A stretch of 64,000 nt of DNA from Marinobacterium sp. xm-d-530 (GCF_013283365.1 NZ_WBYM01000001.1:248001-312000), one strand, 5' to 3'. Positions 1 to 9,373 are shown, counted from the first letter of the stretch. Numbers and translations are program-made. The notes: a model not told the origin generated them from the sequence alone.

Positions 1-247
1 TGTATAGAAGTTCTGATAGGAATTGTTCACGCACCTCATCCATTGGCTCACCACGCCAATAGAGCTCACCTTCATAGTGTGAGCTGAGACCACACAAAAT
101 ACTCAGAAGCGTCGTTTTACCGGAGCCATTGCGTCCTTCGACCTGCCAGATTTCACCTTCGGAGACAGTCAGCTGTAGCTGATCGAACAGAATACGATCA
201 TCACGCTCACAAAATAGGGATTGGGCTGTTAAAAGCGCCTGCGCCAC
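1..247 (-). CDS. ccmA: Heme exporter ATP-binding protein CcmA (partial, N-terminus)
   Basis: The window edge cuts this gene, leaving about 82 N-terminal codons. It begins at GTG (247-245), preceded by GGAG six bases upstream. The translation has an IWQVEG lead-in followed by the Walker A motif GRNGSGKTT near residue 40, the usual wording of CcmA. CcmA is the cytoplasmic ATPase of the CcmABCD heme-handling complex in System I cytochrome c maturation. Walker B and the ABC signature lie outside the window. Another small ABC ATPase is possible, but the short segment before Walker A and the motif wording favour CcmA. Confidence 0.8.
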   Translation of the reverse strand, partial: MAQALLTAQSLFCERDDRILFDQLQLTVSEGEIWQVEGRNGSGKTTLLSILCGLSSHYEGELYWRGEPMDEVREQFLSELLY

Positions 248-326
248 AAAGACTCCAAAAGGTTAGCAAATTACAATTCGCGAAATTATAACCTTATTAC
301 CATCTGTAGTCAGGTAGAGATAGCAG

Positions 327-947
327 TTAAAGCGGAGTATCGCCGTGCTTGAGACGGACATACATCAACGCTACGGAGATTGCGTCACCTAACGCCGTAT
401 GACGTTGAATCATAGGCATATTCAGTTTGTCAGCAATAGTGTCGAACCGCAGGTCGACATCACCCCCAACGTGACGCCACTTAATGATGTCGTGATAGAC
501 GTGCGACAGCTCGATCGCCTTATTAGGAAGACCAAAGCCAAACGCAGGACGCAAGAACTTATCGAGCATGCGAATATCGTAGTTGACGTAGTAGCCGAGG
601 ATGGGGCGATTACCGACAAACTCCAACACCTGCTCCAGCGCCTCCTCAATGGAGACACCGTCGGCCAGATCGGCTGCGCGGATTTTATGGATTTTGATCG
701 ATTCAGCCGTCAAATCAGCCGGTGGTTTCAATTTAATATCAAGACGATCACTGGTCTTTACGCGCTTACCTTTGATTTTGACGGCGCCAATCGACAGGAT
801 TGATGCCTCGCTGACATCAAGACTGGTTGTCTCACAATCTAACGAGACAACCTCATCACCCTCATACTGATCAAAAAGAGAGACCCAACGCGGATCTTTA
901 ACCGCACGTTTGTCTTTAAATTTGCGTATAGCACGAGGCAATATCAT
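327..947 (-). CDS. DEDDh-family 3'-5' exonuclease (DnaQ/PolC-like)
   Basis: A 206-residue protein of the RNase T/DnaQ exonuclease superfamily. The catalytic acids are visible: D37 and E39 in LDCETT, D124 in NYDIRML, and H183 with D188 in HTALGDA, which is the DEDDh pattern with two metal-binding clusters. It should remove nucleotides from DNA 3' ends in the cytoplasm. It lies directly downstream of the DUF294/CBS gene, and this pair next to an acetate symporter is a common arrangement in marine gammaproteobacteria. It is shorter than DnaQ and lacks the polymerase-binding tail, so it is probably not the replicative epsilon subunit. Its physiological substrate is unknown. Confidence 0.85.
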   Translation of the reverse strand: MILPRAIRKFKDKRAVKDPRWVSLFDQYEGDEVVSLDCETTSLDVSEASILSIGAVKIKGKRVKTSDRLDIKLKPPADLTAESIKIHKIRAADLADGVSIEEALEQVLEFVGNRPILGYYVNYDIRMLDKFLRPAFGFGLPNKAIELSHVYHDIIKWRHVGGDVDLRFDTIADKLNMPMIQRHTALGDAISVALMYVRLKHGDTPL

Positions 948-987
948 GTTTAACCAATATCCTTTTGGTTCAGAAGCACTATTCAGC

Positions 988-2748
988 TTAGCTCGACAGA
1001 TGGAATCGGGACGTTAGTGATTTCTTAAAGCTTTTCACGACTAACAGAGCATCCCTTAACAACTCTCTATCCATTTTATTCAATTGTTGCAACTCAATGA
1101 TATTAGGCGTTGGGTCAATACCATCCTCTGCCTGCTCTGCACGACGGATCTGCTGACGCAGACGAATGTTCACAAACAGACCTAGTGCTTCTGAGATATC
1201 TTTAGAGACACTCTCTTGCATTACCCCTGCATCGACCAGGGCCTCTAAACGCTCAAAGGTATTGGTAGCAAGGATTCTCTGCTCAAGCGCGAAGGTTCTT
1301 ACGCCATGAACAATAGGAAAAATTCCGCCCTTCTTGATATCCAACTCTCCACGCTCTTTTAAATTGCCAAAGAAGGTTAACGGTGTATCAAACTCAACCG
1401 CCGCTTTAGCAAAATGCGAGAAGAACAGATCATTGTTACGCATAGTACGCAGGAACCAGTTTCGAGCCACTTTAAACAGTGCTACGTTACCCGCGACCGG
1501 CTTGGCATCCACCGCTATCGCCAGTCGCATCTGGTCCTCCGGATCGCTGCTCATCGACCAGTCCTGCAGTTTCTGGGTCCAGTCATCGACTGAATTGATC
1601 CACTCAGGGTTAGAGACCATGATATTGCCGGGACAAGGCGGGAAGCCAAACGAAATTAACGTCTCACTAAAGCGCTGCATGGTCTGTCGCTTTTCAGCCC
1701 AGTTAAGGCCATTACGAAAGATCAACGCGTTGTCTTGATCCGTCTTCATGATCTGCTCACCGCGACCTTCAGACCCCATCACAATCAAGCAGACGTGAGG
1801 CTGCATATCGGCCGGCACCACCAGATCAAACAGCTTAGCGATGATCCGTTTATTCATCGCCGCAAGAAGATCCATAGTAAAACGAATACGAACACCGGTA
1901 GAGATCAGCGCTTTGATGAGGTTGTTCAACCCTGTTGCTGCCTCTCTGAGATCCTCTATCGTACTGGCTCGCTCAAGGCGCAGACCAATCACGTGCGAGT
2001 GACTAGAGAAGTAGGAGAGCACGTCCGTCAGTTGCACCACGCCAACCAGGGTATCGCCCTCCATGACAACCACACGCTCGATCTGTTGCTGCGTCATAAT
2101 GACCAAAGCGTTAAAAAGGAAGTCGTCCGGCTTACAGGTGATCAATCGATAGGTCGCGATGGTCGCAACATCCTCATCGACTGAACCATCATTGAGAACA
2201 ATAGCATTGAGAATATCGGTACCAGTCACCATACCAATACGACTACCACGACGAACTAAGACCGAATCCGACTTAGTCTCGCGCATCAGTTGAGTCGACT
2301 CTTTAATGCTAGTCCCTTCATTAACGATCAGAGGGTCACGAACCACCGCCTCTTCTATCGTCGCCAGCATAAACTCAGCCATATCCTGGCCTTCGCCCTG
2401 CTGCGCAACGATTTCTGATTTCGCGGCTAGATTTTGTTGGAAATAGTCGGCAAAACCGGGATTCGAGTCGATCAGCTCAAGCAGGATATCGGTCGAGAAG
2501 ATATGACAGATCGTCTCCTCTTCAGCGGTAAAGTTATGAATGGCAGAGCCATGCATCGCGGACCAACCACCAAAGTAGTCCTCATTCTCATAGTGCATGA
2601 AGACGTGTAGCATCTCATCATCTTCATCCTGAGGCTCACTCTCTGCTACGCGACCTCGAAAGACCACATAGACACCTTCTGACTGATCACCCGCTTTAAT
2701 GATCACCTCACCAGATTGGTAGTAGCCGATATCAAGATTGGAGCGCAA
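988..2748 (-). CDS. Cyclic-nucleotide-binding/CBS/DUF294 nucleotidyltransferase-like protein, probable TTG restart
   Basis: Domains in order: a cyclic-nucleotide-binding fold (about residues 1-105), two CBS repeats (about 130-250), a DUF294 nucleotidyltransferase core with GSEGR and TDQDN near residue 325, and a DUF294 C-terminal helical domain. Such proteins accompany acetate symporters and are thought to sense nucleotides; their reaction is not established. The open frame starts at TTG 2748, with AGGAG only three bases upstream. That start removes the first strand of the fold: the family-like N-terminus lies just upstream in the same frame, from ATG 2814, but a TAA at 2760-2758 interrupts it. 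The product may be made by reinitiation at TTG, or the gene may be damaged. Confidence 0.85.
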   Translation of the reverse strand: MRSNLDIGYYQSGEVIIKAGDQSEGVYVVFRGRVAESEPQDEDDEMLHVFMHYENEDYFGGWSAMHGSAIHNFTAEEETICHIFSTDILLELIDSNPGFADYFQQNLAAKSEIVAQQGEGQDMAEFMLATIEEAVVRDPLIVNEGTSIKESTQLMRETKSDSVLVRRGSRIGMVTGTDILNAIVLNDGSVDEDVATIATYRLITCKPDDFLFNALVIMTQQQIERVVVMEGDTLVGVVQLTDVLSYFSSHSHVIGLRLERASTIEDLREAATGLNNLIKALISTGVRIRFTMDLLAAMNKRIIAKLFDLVVPADMQPHVCLIVMGSEGRGEQIMKTDQDNALIFRNGLNWAEKRQTMQRFSETLISFGFPPCPGNIMVSNPEWINSVDDWTQKLQDWSMSSDPEDQMRLAIAVDAKPVAGNVALFKVARNWFLRTMRNNDLFFSHFAKAAVEFDTPLTFFGNLKERGELDIKKGGIFPIVHGVRTFALEQRILATNTFERLEALVDAGVMQESVSKDISEALGLFVNIRLRQQIRRAEQAEDGIDPTPNIIELQQLNKMDRELLRDALLVVKSFKKSLTSRFHLSS

Positions 2749-2814
2749 GAACTCCTGTTAGGACTCAGTCAGCAGGCTAAAAGGGAGATTCCCCATCTTA
2801 AAAGAATCAGGCAT
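2749..2814 (-). other. Original 5' end of the DUF294 gene, interrupted by in-frame TAA
   Basis: ATG 2814 has a good GAGGG ribosome-binding site five bases upstream. It reads MPDSFKMGNLPFSLLTES, then TAA (2760-2758), then QEF, running straight into the downstream frame. The segment PFSLLTES-stop-QEFLRS resembles the N-terminus of intact homologues, where the stop position usually holds Glu or another charged residue. A GAA-to-TAA change is the simplest explanation. The ribosome-binding site and frame on both sides argue that 2814 was the ancestral start. Confidence 0.7.
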
Positions 2815-2926
2815 TGGACCCTCACTTCGGTCGTCGAATAATCAATTGAGTATTGCGCGTTTTAGAAAAAATTGCAGGAACTCAAATCAACTTTTTCTGA
2901 AAAGCATCACGGTTTCAGTTTCACTA

Positions 2927-2963
2927 AATTCGTTCCTACAAAGTTACGTTGTAGGAGTGAATT
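2927..2963. repeat. REP-like imperfect palindrome
   Basis: Arms AATTCGTTCCTACAA and TTGTAGGAGTGAATT face each other across a 7-base centre, matching at 13 of 15 positions. The TTGTAGGAG-GAATT wording recurs at 11068 in another intergenic gap. The rest of the 2815-3058 gap holds only a terminator. Confidence 0.55.
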
Positions 2964-3016
2964 GGAGCGCTGCGACAAACCCCGACATCTAAACAAAGCC
3001 ACCATCGGCAATTAAA

Positions 3017-3040
3017 AAAGGCGCCCCGAAGGACGCCTTT
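3017..3040 (-). terminator. Rho-independent terminator of the symporter operon
   Basis: On the minus strand the sequence folds as GGCGTCC-TTCG-GGGCGCC followed by six T residues, starting about 20 bases past the actP stop codon. Confidence 0.75.
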
Positions 3041-3058
3041 CTCATTGTCAGCTAGCTC

Positions 3059-4774
3059 TTAGTGAGACTGAGCTGCGCCCGCACCACGTGGGATACGGAT
3101 GTCTTCAACGATCTGCTGGATTTCAGCAGGTGGCTCAGCTGTCATAGAAGAGACAACTTTAGCCACAACGAAGTTCAGGATCATACCCACAGTACCGAAG
3201 CCCTCTGGAGAGATACCGAACCACATTTCGTCTTTAGTGCCGCCCATGAACTTGAAGTACACGATGTAAGCCATAGTCGATACGATACCAACGACCATAC
3301 CAGCGACTGCACCTTGAGTGTTCATGCGCTTGCTGAAGATACCCATTAGGATCGCAGGGAATACAGAACATGCTGCTAGACCGAATGCCAATGCAACAAC
3401 CTGTGCTACGAAGCCTGGAGGGTTAACACCGAAGTAACCAGCCACAAGAATCGCAACGACTGCTGCACCACGTGCGTATAGAAGCTCCTGCTTGTCGGTG
3501 ATGTTCGGATTGATGGTTTTCTTCATCAAGTCGTGCGAGATCGATGTCGAGATTACCAACAGAAGACCCGCTGCTGTTGATAGTGCCGCTGCCACCGCAC
3601 CTGCTGCCACTAGAGCGATTACCCAAGCTGGAAGCTGAGCGATCTCTGGGTTAGCAAGTACCATGATGTCACGGTTAACTGTTAGCTCGTTTGCATCTGT
3701 TTTGCTGTAGAAAACAACGCCATCGTTGTTTTTGTCTTCCCACTTGATAAGACCAGTGTTTTCCCAACGAGCGAACCACTCAGGGATGTCTTCGTATTTA
3801 ACACCCGTGTTAGCAACGCCAGAAGCCGCAGTTTCAGCAGTACCGTTTACAGTCTGGATTAGGTTTACGCGACCGAAGCCCGCAACACCTGGTACAGATG
3901 TGTAAAGGATAGCGATGAAGATAAGCGCCCAACCAGCTGAGATACGCGCATCTTTTACGCGAGGTACAGTGAAGAAGCGAACGATTACGTGAGGAAGACC
4001 TGCAGTACCACACATTAGTGCAGCCGTCATGAAGAATAGGTCAACCGTAGTTTTAGAACCTGCAGTGTACTGAGCAAAACCTAGCTCAACAGACAATGCA
4101 TCCAGAGTCGCAAGTACTGACTGACCGCTCTCCAGAGTTGCACCTAGTGCAGTCTGTGGAAGGAAGTGACCAGTTACCTGAACTGATAGGAAGATCGCAG
4201 GAACCATGAATGCAAGAATCAATACACAGTACTGAGCAACCTGAGTGTAAGTAATACCCTTCATACCGCCTAGTACAGCGTAGAAGAATACGATCGCCAT
4301 ACCGATGATTACACCAGTATTGATGTCTACGTGTAGGTAACGTGAGAATACGATACCAACGCCGCGCATCTGGCCAGCTACGTATGTGAACGAGATGATG
4401 ATGGTACAGATAACCGCAATCGTACGAGCAGTGTTGCTGTAGTAACGATCACCGATGAAGTCAGGCACTGTGAACTTACCAAACTTACGTAGGTAAGGTG
4501 CAAGTAGCATCGCTAGTAGTACGTAACCACCTGTCCAACCCATTAGGTAGGCAGAAGCATCACGACCGATGAACGATACGATACCCGCTAGTGAGATGAA
4601 CGATGCAGCTGACATCCAGTCCGCAGCAGTCGCCATACCGTTTGCAACTGGTGGTACACCACCGCCTGCAACGTAGAACTCTTTAGTTGATCCGGCACGT
4701 GCCCAGATCGCAATACCAATGTAAAGGGCGAAAGAGCCACCTACAAATAGAAACGTTAACGCATCAAGACTCAT
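3059..4774 (-). CDS. actP: ActP-like sodium:solute symporter (acetate/monocarboxylate), VC_2705 type
   Basis: A 571-residue, highly hydrophobic inner-membrane protein of the sodium:solute symporter family with about 13 predicted membrane spans. Family wording is clear at the N-terminus (STKEFYVAGGGVPP, ATAADWMSAASFISLAG) and in the first helices. A polar insertion around residues 320-370 is typical of the long VC_2705 subfamily. It should import acetate or a related short carboxylate with Na+. It follows the DUF4212 gene by ten bases, a pairing that marks this subfamily. The symporter-fused kinase lies divergently next to it, suggesting acetate-responsive control. The substrate is inferred from the family, so the symbol is provisional. 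Confidence 0.88.
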   Translation of the reverse strand: MSLDALTFLFVGGSFALYIGIAIWARAGSTKEFYVAGGGVPPVANGMATAADWMSAASFISLAGIVSFIGRDASAYLMGWTGGYVLLAMLLAPYLRKFGKFTVPDFIGDRYYSNTARTIAVICTIIISFTYVAGQMRGVGIVFSRYLHVDINTGVIIGMAIVFFYAVLGGMKGITYTQVAQYCVLILAFMVPAIFLSVQVTGHFLPQTALGATLESGQSVLATLDALSVELGFAQYTAGSKTTVDLFFMTAALMCGTAGLPHVIVRFFTVPRVKDARISAGWALIFIAILYTSVPGVAGFGRVNLIQTVNGTAETAASGVANTGVKYEDIPEWFARWENTGLIKWEDKNNDGVVFYSKTDANELTVNRDIMVLANPEIAQLPAWVIALVAAGAVAAALSTAAGLLLVISTSISHDLMKKTINPNITDKQELLYARGAAVVAILVAGYFGVNPPGFVAQVVALAFGLAACSVFPAILMGIFSKRMNTQGAVAGMVVGIVSTMAYIVYFKFMGGTKDEMWFGISPEGFGTVGMILNFVVAKVVSSMTAEPPAEIQQIVEDIRIPRGAGAAQSH

Positions 4775-4784
4775 GATTTACTCC

Positions 4785-5045
4785 TTACTCGTGAACGTCA
4801 TATTTTTCGTCAAGTTTGTTCATGCTAGACACGTAAGCCCAGATCAACGCGACGAATACAAAGATTGAACCCTGTTGAGCAAACCAGAATCCTAGCGGGA
4901 AACCGAAGAATTGGATTTGATCAAGAGCATCGACGAATAGCACACCGCATCCAAACGATACGACGAACCAGATCGCCATGTAGGTGATAATAATGCGAAG
5001 GTTCTCACCCCAGTATGCCTGCGCATTTTCTTTGGTCATTGACAT
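4785..5045 (-). CDS. DUF4212 small membrane subunit of the symporter
   Basis: An 86-residue protein with two membrane spans (about 19-41 and 49-74). It belongs to the DUF4212 family, always found just upstream of VC_2705-type symporters and treated as a small accessory subunit. ATG 5045 and an in-frame ATG two codons later are both usable; GGGATAGG lies just upstream. It is the first gene of a two-gene operon with actP. Its biochemical role is unknown. Confidence 0.88.
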   Translation of the reverse strand: MSMTKENAQAYWGENLRIIITYMAIWFVVSFGCGVLFVDALDQIQFFGFPLGFWFAQQGSIFVFVALIWAYVSSMNKLDEKYDVHE

Positions 5046-5317
5046 AACCTATCCCTTTACAAGTTGTTGTTATAAACAAAAAGGCTGTGATTACCACAGT
5101 TGTAGACATCATACCTAAGCCATCTCCCTAAAAGGAGAGCAACTTTAGTCGCACAGACTTAAGTAAGTGGCTGATTTTAATGATTTTTCAAACTTTTAGA
5201 TATACCTTTATAACCAAAATTACATCAAAAACACTGTTTTTAAGCATTAAACTGAAACTTTTGGTCGAAACGGCACAAATCGTTAGAATGCAGGCAACTG
5301 TTGTTAGGAATCACACC
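5046..5317. promoter_or_regulatory. Divergent control region between symporter operon and sensor kinase
   Basis: The gap holds both promoters. For the minus-strand operon a -10 like TATGAT sits at 5113-5108, but no good -35 hexamer precedes it, which suggests an activator-dependent promoter. Just upstream is a small inverted repeat, TCTCC-N6-GGAGA at 5123-5138, placed where an activator could bind. An in-frame plus-strand extension of the kinase ORF (from 5180) crosses this gap but looks like AT-rich noncoding DNA. Confidence 0.45.
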
Positions 5318-8300
5318 ATGCTATCAGGTCTATCCGTCACCCTCATCGCTTTAGGCTACCTTGGCCTACTCTTTGCGATCGCTTACTTGGGCGATCGAAG
5401 TCGTGCCGGGAAGAGCTGGGCGGGCAACCCGATCATCTATTCTCTCTCCTTAGCGGTTTACTGTTCATCTTGGACCTTCTATGGTGCCGTCGGACGAGCT
5501 CATACCACTGGTTGGGAGTTTTTGGCGACCTATATAGGGCCGGTCATTGTCTTCATTTTGGGCTGGCAGGTCATCGAAAAGATCAGTCGTGTCAGTAAAC
5601 AGCAGAACATTACTACTATCTCCGACTTTATCTCGTCACGTTACGGCAAAAGTCAAACCATCGCCGTTCTGGTTACAGTCATAGCGGTGTTGGGAACCAT
5701 TCCCTACATCGCACTTCAGCTAAAAGCGGTTGCAGTGAGTTACAACGCGATTGCGCCTGCTGCGACCGAGGCACTGAGCAAAGGTAGTGATACCGCCCTT
5801 GTAGTAGCACTAACAATGGCCCTATTCGCGATTCTGTTTGGTACTCGCCATATCGATGCCACTGAGCACCATCAGGGTTTGGTATTAGCCGTTGCGTTTG
5901 AGTCGGTCATCAAATTGACCGCCTTCCTTGCGGTCGGTTTCTTTGTCACCTTTGAATTCTATGGTGGTGTAGTGCAGACCGTTGCCAGCGTTCAATCGCA
6001 ACTGCACTCGATAAACTTTTCAGGTTCACTGTTTGCGGGGAGTTTCTTAACTGAAATTCTGTTGGCCTGTGGGGCGATCATCTGTCTACCACGCCAGTTC
6101 CACGTGACCATTGTCGAGAACATCAAACACAACAACCTTAGAATCGCCCGCTGGCTCTTCCCCACTTACCTATTCCTGCTAGCGCTATTTGTTCTGCCCA
6201 TCGCGTCGGCCGGTGCTATCTCACTGCCAACCTTCGCGCTTAACCCGGACTCTTGGGTACTGACCTTACCGTTAAGCCAGGGCTATCCTGGACTGGCAAC
6301 CTTTGCCTTTATCGGTGGCCTATCAGCGGCGACCAGTATGGTTATCGTGGCCTCTATTACTCTGGCTACCATGGTCTGTAACGACATAGTCATTCCTATT
6401 CTGCTGCGCATTCCGAGTCTTCGCATTGCAGAGAGCAAAGATCTTGGCCGACTACTGTTAAGTGTGCGCCGTATCACCATCTTCATGCTTCTGTTGATGG
6501 GCTACTTCTACTACCGAATTTTGGGGGACCAGGGTTCCCTCGCCTCCTTTGGTCTACTCGCCTTTGTCGCAGCGATTCAATTCTTACCCAGTATCATCGG
6601 TGCGTTGTACTGGAAAGAGGGCAACCGAAGCGGTGCCATTGCTGGCTTAGTAAGCGGCTTTGCACTCTGGTGCTATACGCTAGTCTACCCTGTATTCGAA
6701 GTCGCCAATTTAGTCCCTGATACACTGATACGTGACGGTGTCATTCCAACTTGGTTACAACCAACCTCCCTATTTGGAATTCAAGGAATTAACCCACTGA
6801 CTCATGGTGTCATCTGGTCTCTGGGCATTAACATTCTGGCCTACTACCTAGTATCCAACCTAACGCGCGCCCGCTTGGTGGATCGTATTCAGGCCAGTGC
6901 ATATGTCGATAGCCGACGCGATGAAACAACAGAGCCAGGCCGTCAGACGACACCCGTCACCATCAGCGACCTGCAGATGCTTGCCGAGCGTTTCTTGGGC
7001 ATTCGCCGCACACAAGAGGCGATGAACGAGTATTGGAGCAGTCGCGATGAAGAGCCATTGCCAGCGGGTGTCAAAGCGGATAACGAACTGATTCAATACA
7101 TCGAACGCTTACTGGCCGGTGTGATCGGTGCGTCTTCAGCTCGAATCGTCATGGACTCGACACTGCGCGGTAAAGATATGCAGATTGGCGATGTCGTTGC
7201 GATTGTTGATGAGGCATCACAGGCACTGCGTTTCAACAAATCGCTGCTACAGTCGACCATTGAGAACGTCTCTCTGGGCATCAGCGTAGTCGATCAGAAG
7301 TATCGTCTGGTTGCATGGAACCAAAAGTTCATCGACATGTTCGACTACCCAGAAGAGCTAATTAGCGTCGGCCGCCCCATCGAGGAGATTATCCGTTTCA
7401 ACGCGGTTCATGGTGAGTATGGATTCTCTGGAAACTCCATCGATGAACAGGTTGAACAGCGCATGCAGCTGCTGCGTTCTGGCAAACCGCACGGGTTTGA
7501 ACGTTATCGCCCGAACGGCCAAGTGTTAGAGGTACGCGGTAACCCGATGCCCGATGGCGGTTACGTCAACACCTACATGGATATTACCGAGCACAAGCGT
7601 GTCGAAGACGCACTGCGTGAGAGTGAGCAGAACATCCGCGTCTATACCGACAACGTGCCGGTCATGATCAGCTATCTCGATCCGGAGCAGAACTACCTAT
7701 TCGTCAACAAAGCGTTTGCTGATGGCGTTGGCATTAACCGACATACCATTGCCGGCACACCTAGTCATACCATCATGCCTAAAGATCAGTATGAGTTGCG
7801 CCAACCGTTCGTGAGACGTGTATTGCAGGGTGAACGTGTCAAATTTGAAGCTCGCTTACCGACCCAAGACGATTCACTGCGCTTTGCTGAGTTAACGATG
7901 ATTCCGCACATTGGCGAGTACGGGGACATCTTGGGTTACTTCACACTTTACCAAGATATCACAGAGCGCCGTAATGCCGAGATCGCTCTGCAAGAGACTA
8001 ATGAAAACCTTGAGAAACGTGTTGAAGAGCGCACCCAAGCGGTATCCCTAATTAACAAAGAGCTGCGCAAAGAGAACACCGTCCGTGCGCTAATGGAAGA
8101 TGAACTACGCCAGGCCAAATCGGATGCTGAAGCGGCCAACTTAGGTAAAACACGATTCTTGGCTGCGGCCAGCCACGACCTGCTGCAACCACTGAATGCG
8201 GCTCGTCTCTTCACATCGGCGCTGGCTCAACAGAGTCACCAGAACGAGACCGCACAGTTGGTTGATAACTTGGATGGTGCTCTGCGATCAGCGGAAGAGC

Positions 8301-9238
8301 TCATTACTGCCATACTGGACATCTCCAAGCTGGATGCCGGTGCGCTAGAGCCCAACATGACTCACTTCTCTGTCCAAAACGTCTTCTCGAACCTGGATAC
8401 TGAATTCACCGCTATGGCGGAGAAGAAAGGGCTGAAATTCAAGAGTATCGACTGCAAATCGGTGGTGCATTCAGACCAAACGCTACTGCGTCGCATACTG
8501 CAGAACTTCATCTCTAACGCGATCCGCTACACCAACTCGGGTCGAGTACTGTTGGGTGTTCGCCACCACAGCAAGTTCATCCGCATTGAAGTATGGGATA
8601 CCGGTGTCGGCATTGCTGAAGATAAGATCTCTGAAGTCTTTGAAGAGTTTCGCCGCATCGACAACCCACGCCACTCAGAGGTACAAGGGCTCGGATTAGG
8701 CTTGGCGATTACAGAACGTATCGCCAAGATGCTGAAGCATAAGCTGAATGTTCGATCCTGGCCGACCAAGGGAACCGTATTCAGTGTTGATGTTCCGCTT
8801 GGCGACCCAGCACTTGCCGTGAAGCAGAAACCACAACAGCGTGGCTGGATCCGCTCGAAAGGCCTAAACGGCGTCAACGTATTGGTGATCGATAACGAAC
8901 CGAAGATCCTAGAGGGGATGACCGCGCTTCTGACCGGATGGAGCTGTGAAGTACGAACCGCCCTCTCCATTCAAGCGGCTGTAGAAACCTGCAGTGATGG
9001 TTCATTCACACCGGACATCATGCTGGTCGATTACCACCTTGGCGAGACCGATACCGGCATCATGGCACTGAATGAGCTAGCCAAACTGGGTCTAGGCGAG
9101 GTGCCGGCGATCATCATCACCGCAGACCGCACAGACGAGGTAAAATCTGAGATTACAGAGCATGGGGCAATACTGTTGAATAAACCGGTAAAACCGGCCG
9201 CCCTTCGCCAGCTGATCAGCAAAAACGTCTCGAAGTAG
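5318..9238 (+). CDS. CrbS-like hybrid sensor histidine kinase with N-terminal sodium:solute symporter domain
   Basis: A 1306-residue protein. Order: a sodium:solute symporter-like membrane domain (about 1-500), a STAC linker (about 550-635), PAS (about 642-750) and PAS (about 775-880) domains, a coiled coil (about 885-945), HisKA with phospho-acceptor H953 in SHDLLQPLNAARL, HATPase with NFISNAIRYTNSG near 1063 and GLGLGLAI, and a receiver domain with phospho-acceptor D1238 in MLVDYHLGE. This is the architecture of CrbS/MxtR kinases, which act through a LuxR-type regulator to control acetyl-CoA synthetase. No such regulator is in the window. I start at ATG 5318, after AGGAA, rather than 5180, because the extra 46 residues lack family character. 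The ligand is inferred. Confidence 0.88.
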   Translation: MLSGLSVTLIALGYLGLLFAIAYLGDRSRAGKSWAGNPIIYSLSLAVYCSSWTFYGAVGRAHTTGWEFLATYIGPVIVFILGWQVIEKISRVSKQQNITTISDFISSRYGKSQTIAVLVTVIAVLGTIPYIALQLKAVAVSYNAIAPAATEALSKGSDTALVVALTMALFAILFGTRHIDATEHHQGLVLAVAFESVIKLTAFLAVGFFVTFEFYGGVVQTVASVQSQLHSINFSGSLFAGSFLTEILLACGAIICLPRQFHVTIVENIKHNNLRIARWLFPTYLFLLALFVLPIASAGAISLPTFALNPDSWVLTLPLSQGYPGLATFAFIGGLSAATSMVIVASITLATMVCNDIVIPILLRIPSLRIAESKDLGRLLLSVRRITIFMLLLMGYFYYRILGDQGSLASFGLLAFVAAIQFLPSIIGALYWKEGNRSGAIAGLVSGFALWCYTLVYPVFEVANLVPDTLIRDGVIPTWLQPTSLFGIQGINPLTHGVIWSLGINILAYYLVSNLTRARLVDRIQASAYVDSRRDETTEPGRQTTPVTISDLQMLAERFLGIRRTQEAMNEYWSSRDEEPLPAGVKADNELIQYIERLLAGVIGASSARIVMDSTLRGKDMQIGDVVAIVDEASQALRFNKSLLQSTIENVSLGISVVDQKYRLVAWNQKFIDMFDYPEELISVGRPIEEIIRFNAVHGEYGFSGNSIDEQVEQRMQLLRSGKPHGFERYRPNGQVLEVRGNPMPDGGYVNTYMDITEHKRVEDALRESEQNIRVYTDNVPVMISYLDPEQNYLFVNKAFADGVGINRHTIAGTPSHTIMPKDQYELRQPFVRRVLQGERVKFEARLPTQDDSLRFAELTMIPHIGEYGDILGYFTLYQDITERRNAEIALQETNENLEKRVEERTQAVSLINKELRKENTVRALMEDELRQAKSDAEAANLGKTRFLAAASHDLLQPLNAARLFTSALAQQSHQNETAQLVDNLDGALRSAEELITAILDISKLDAGALEPNMTHFSVQNVFSNLDTEFTAMAEKKGLKFKSIDCKSVVHSDQTLLRRILQNFISNAIRYTNSGRVLLGVRHHSKFIRIEVWDTGVGIAEDKISEVFEEFRRIDNPRHSEVQGLGLGLAITERIAKMLKHKLNVRSWPTKGTVFSVDVPLGDPALAVKQKPQQRGWIRSKGLNGVNVLVIDNEPKILEGMTALLTGWSCEVRTALSIQAAVETCSDGSFTPDIMLVDYHLGETDTGIMALNELAKLGLGEVPAIIITADRTDEVKSEITEHGAILLNKPVKPAALRQLISKNVSK

Positions 9239-9240
9239 CT

Positions 9241-9370
9241 GTTGGAGCGGTCTTAAACTTGTTGTTGGAGCGGTCTTAAAAAGGCCGCGATTTTTTGGTG
9301 GCGGTGTCTGCCCTTCAGCCTGACACAGTAAACCTGGGTCTGACCTCCGGTCTGACCCGGTGACACTTCA
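9241..9370. repeat. Intergenic repeats: tandem GTTGGAGCGGTCTTAAA and GGTCTGACC
   Basis: The 17-mer GTTGGAGCGGTCTTAAA occurs twice (9241-9257 and 9264-9280). The second copy runs into AAGGCCGCGATT, which matches the reverse complement of 23312-23348. Further on, CTTCAGCCTGACAC (about 9312-9325) belongs to the second repeat family, and GGTCTGACC occurs twice around 9337-9357. These fill the gap between the convergent kinase and nadE genes. Confidence 0.65.
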
Positions 9371-9373
9371 GCG

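Noticed and set aside
5180-5317. 46-codon N-terminal extension of the sensor kinase
   Set aside because: AT-rich, lysine/threonine-rich and without family similarity; ATG 5318 has a good ribosome-binding site and begins the first membrane helix.
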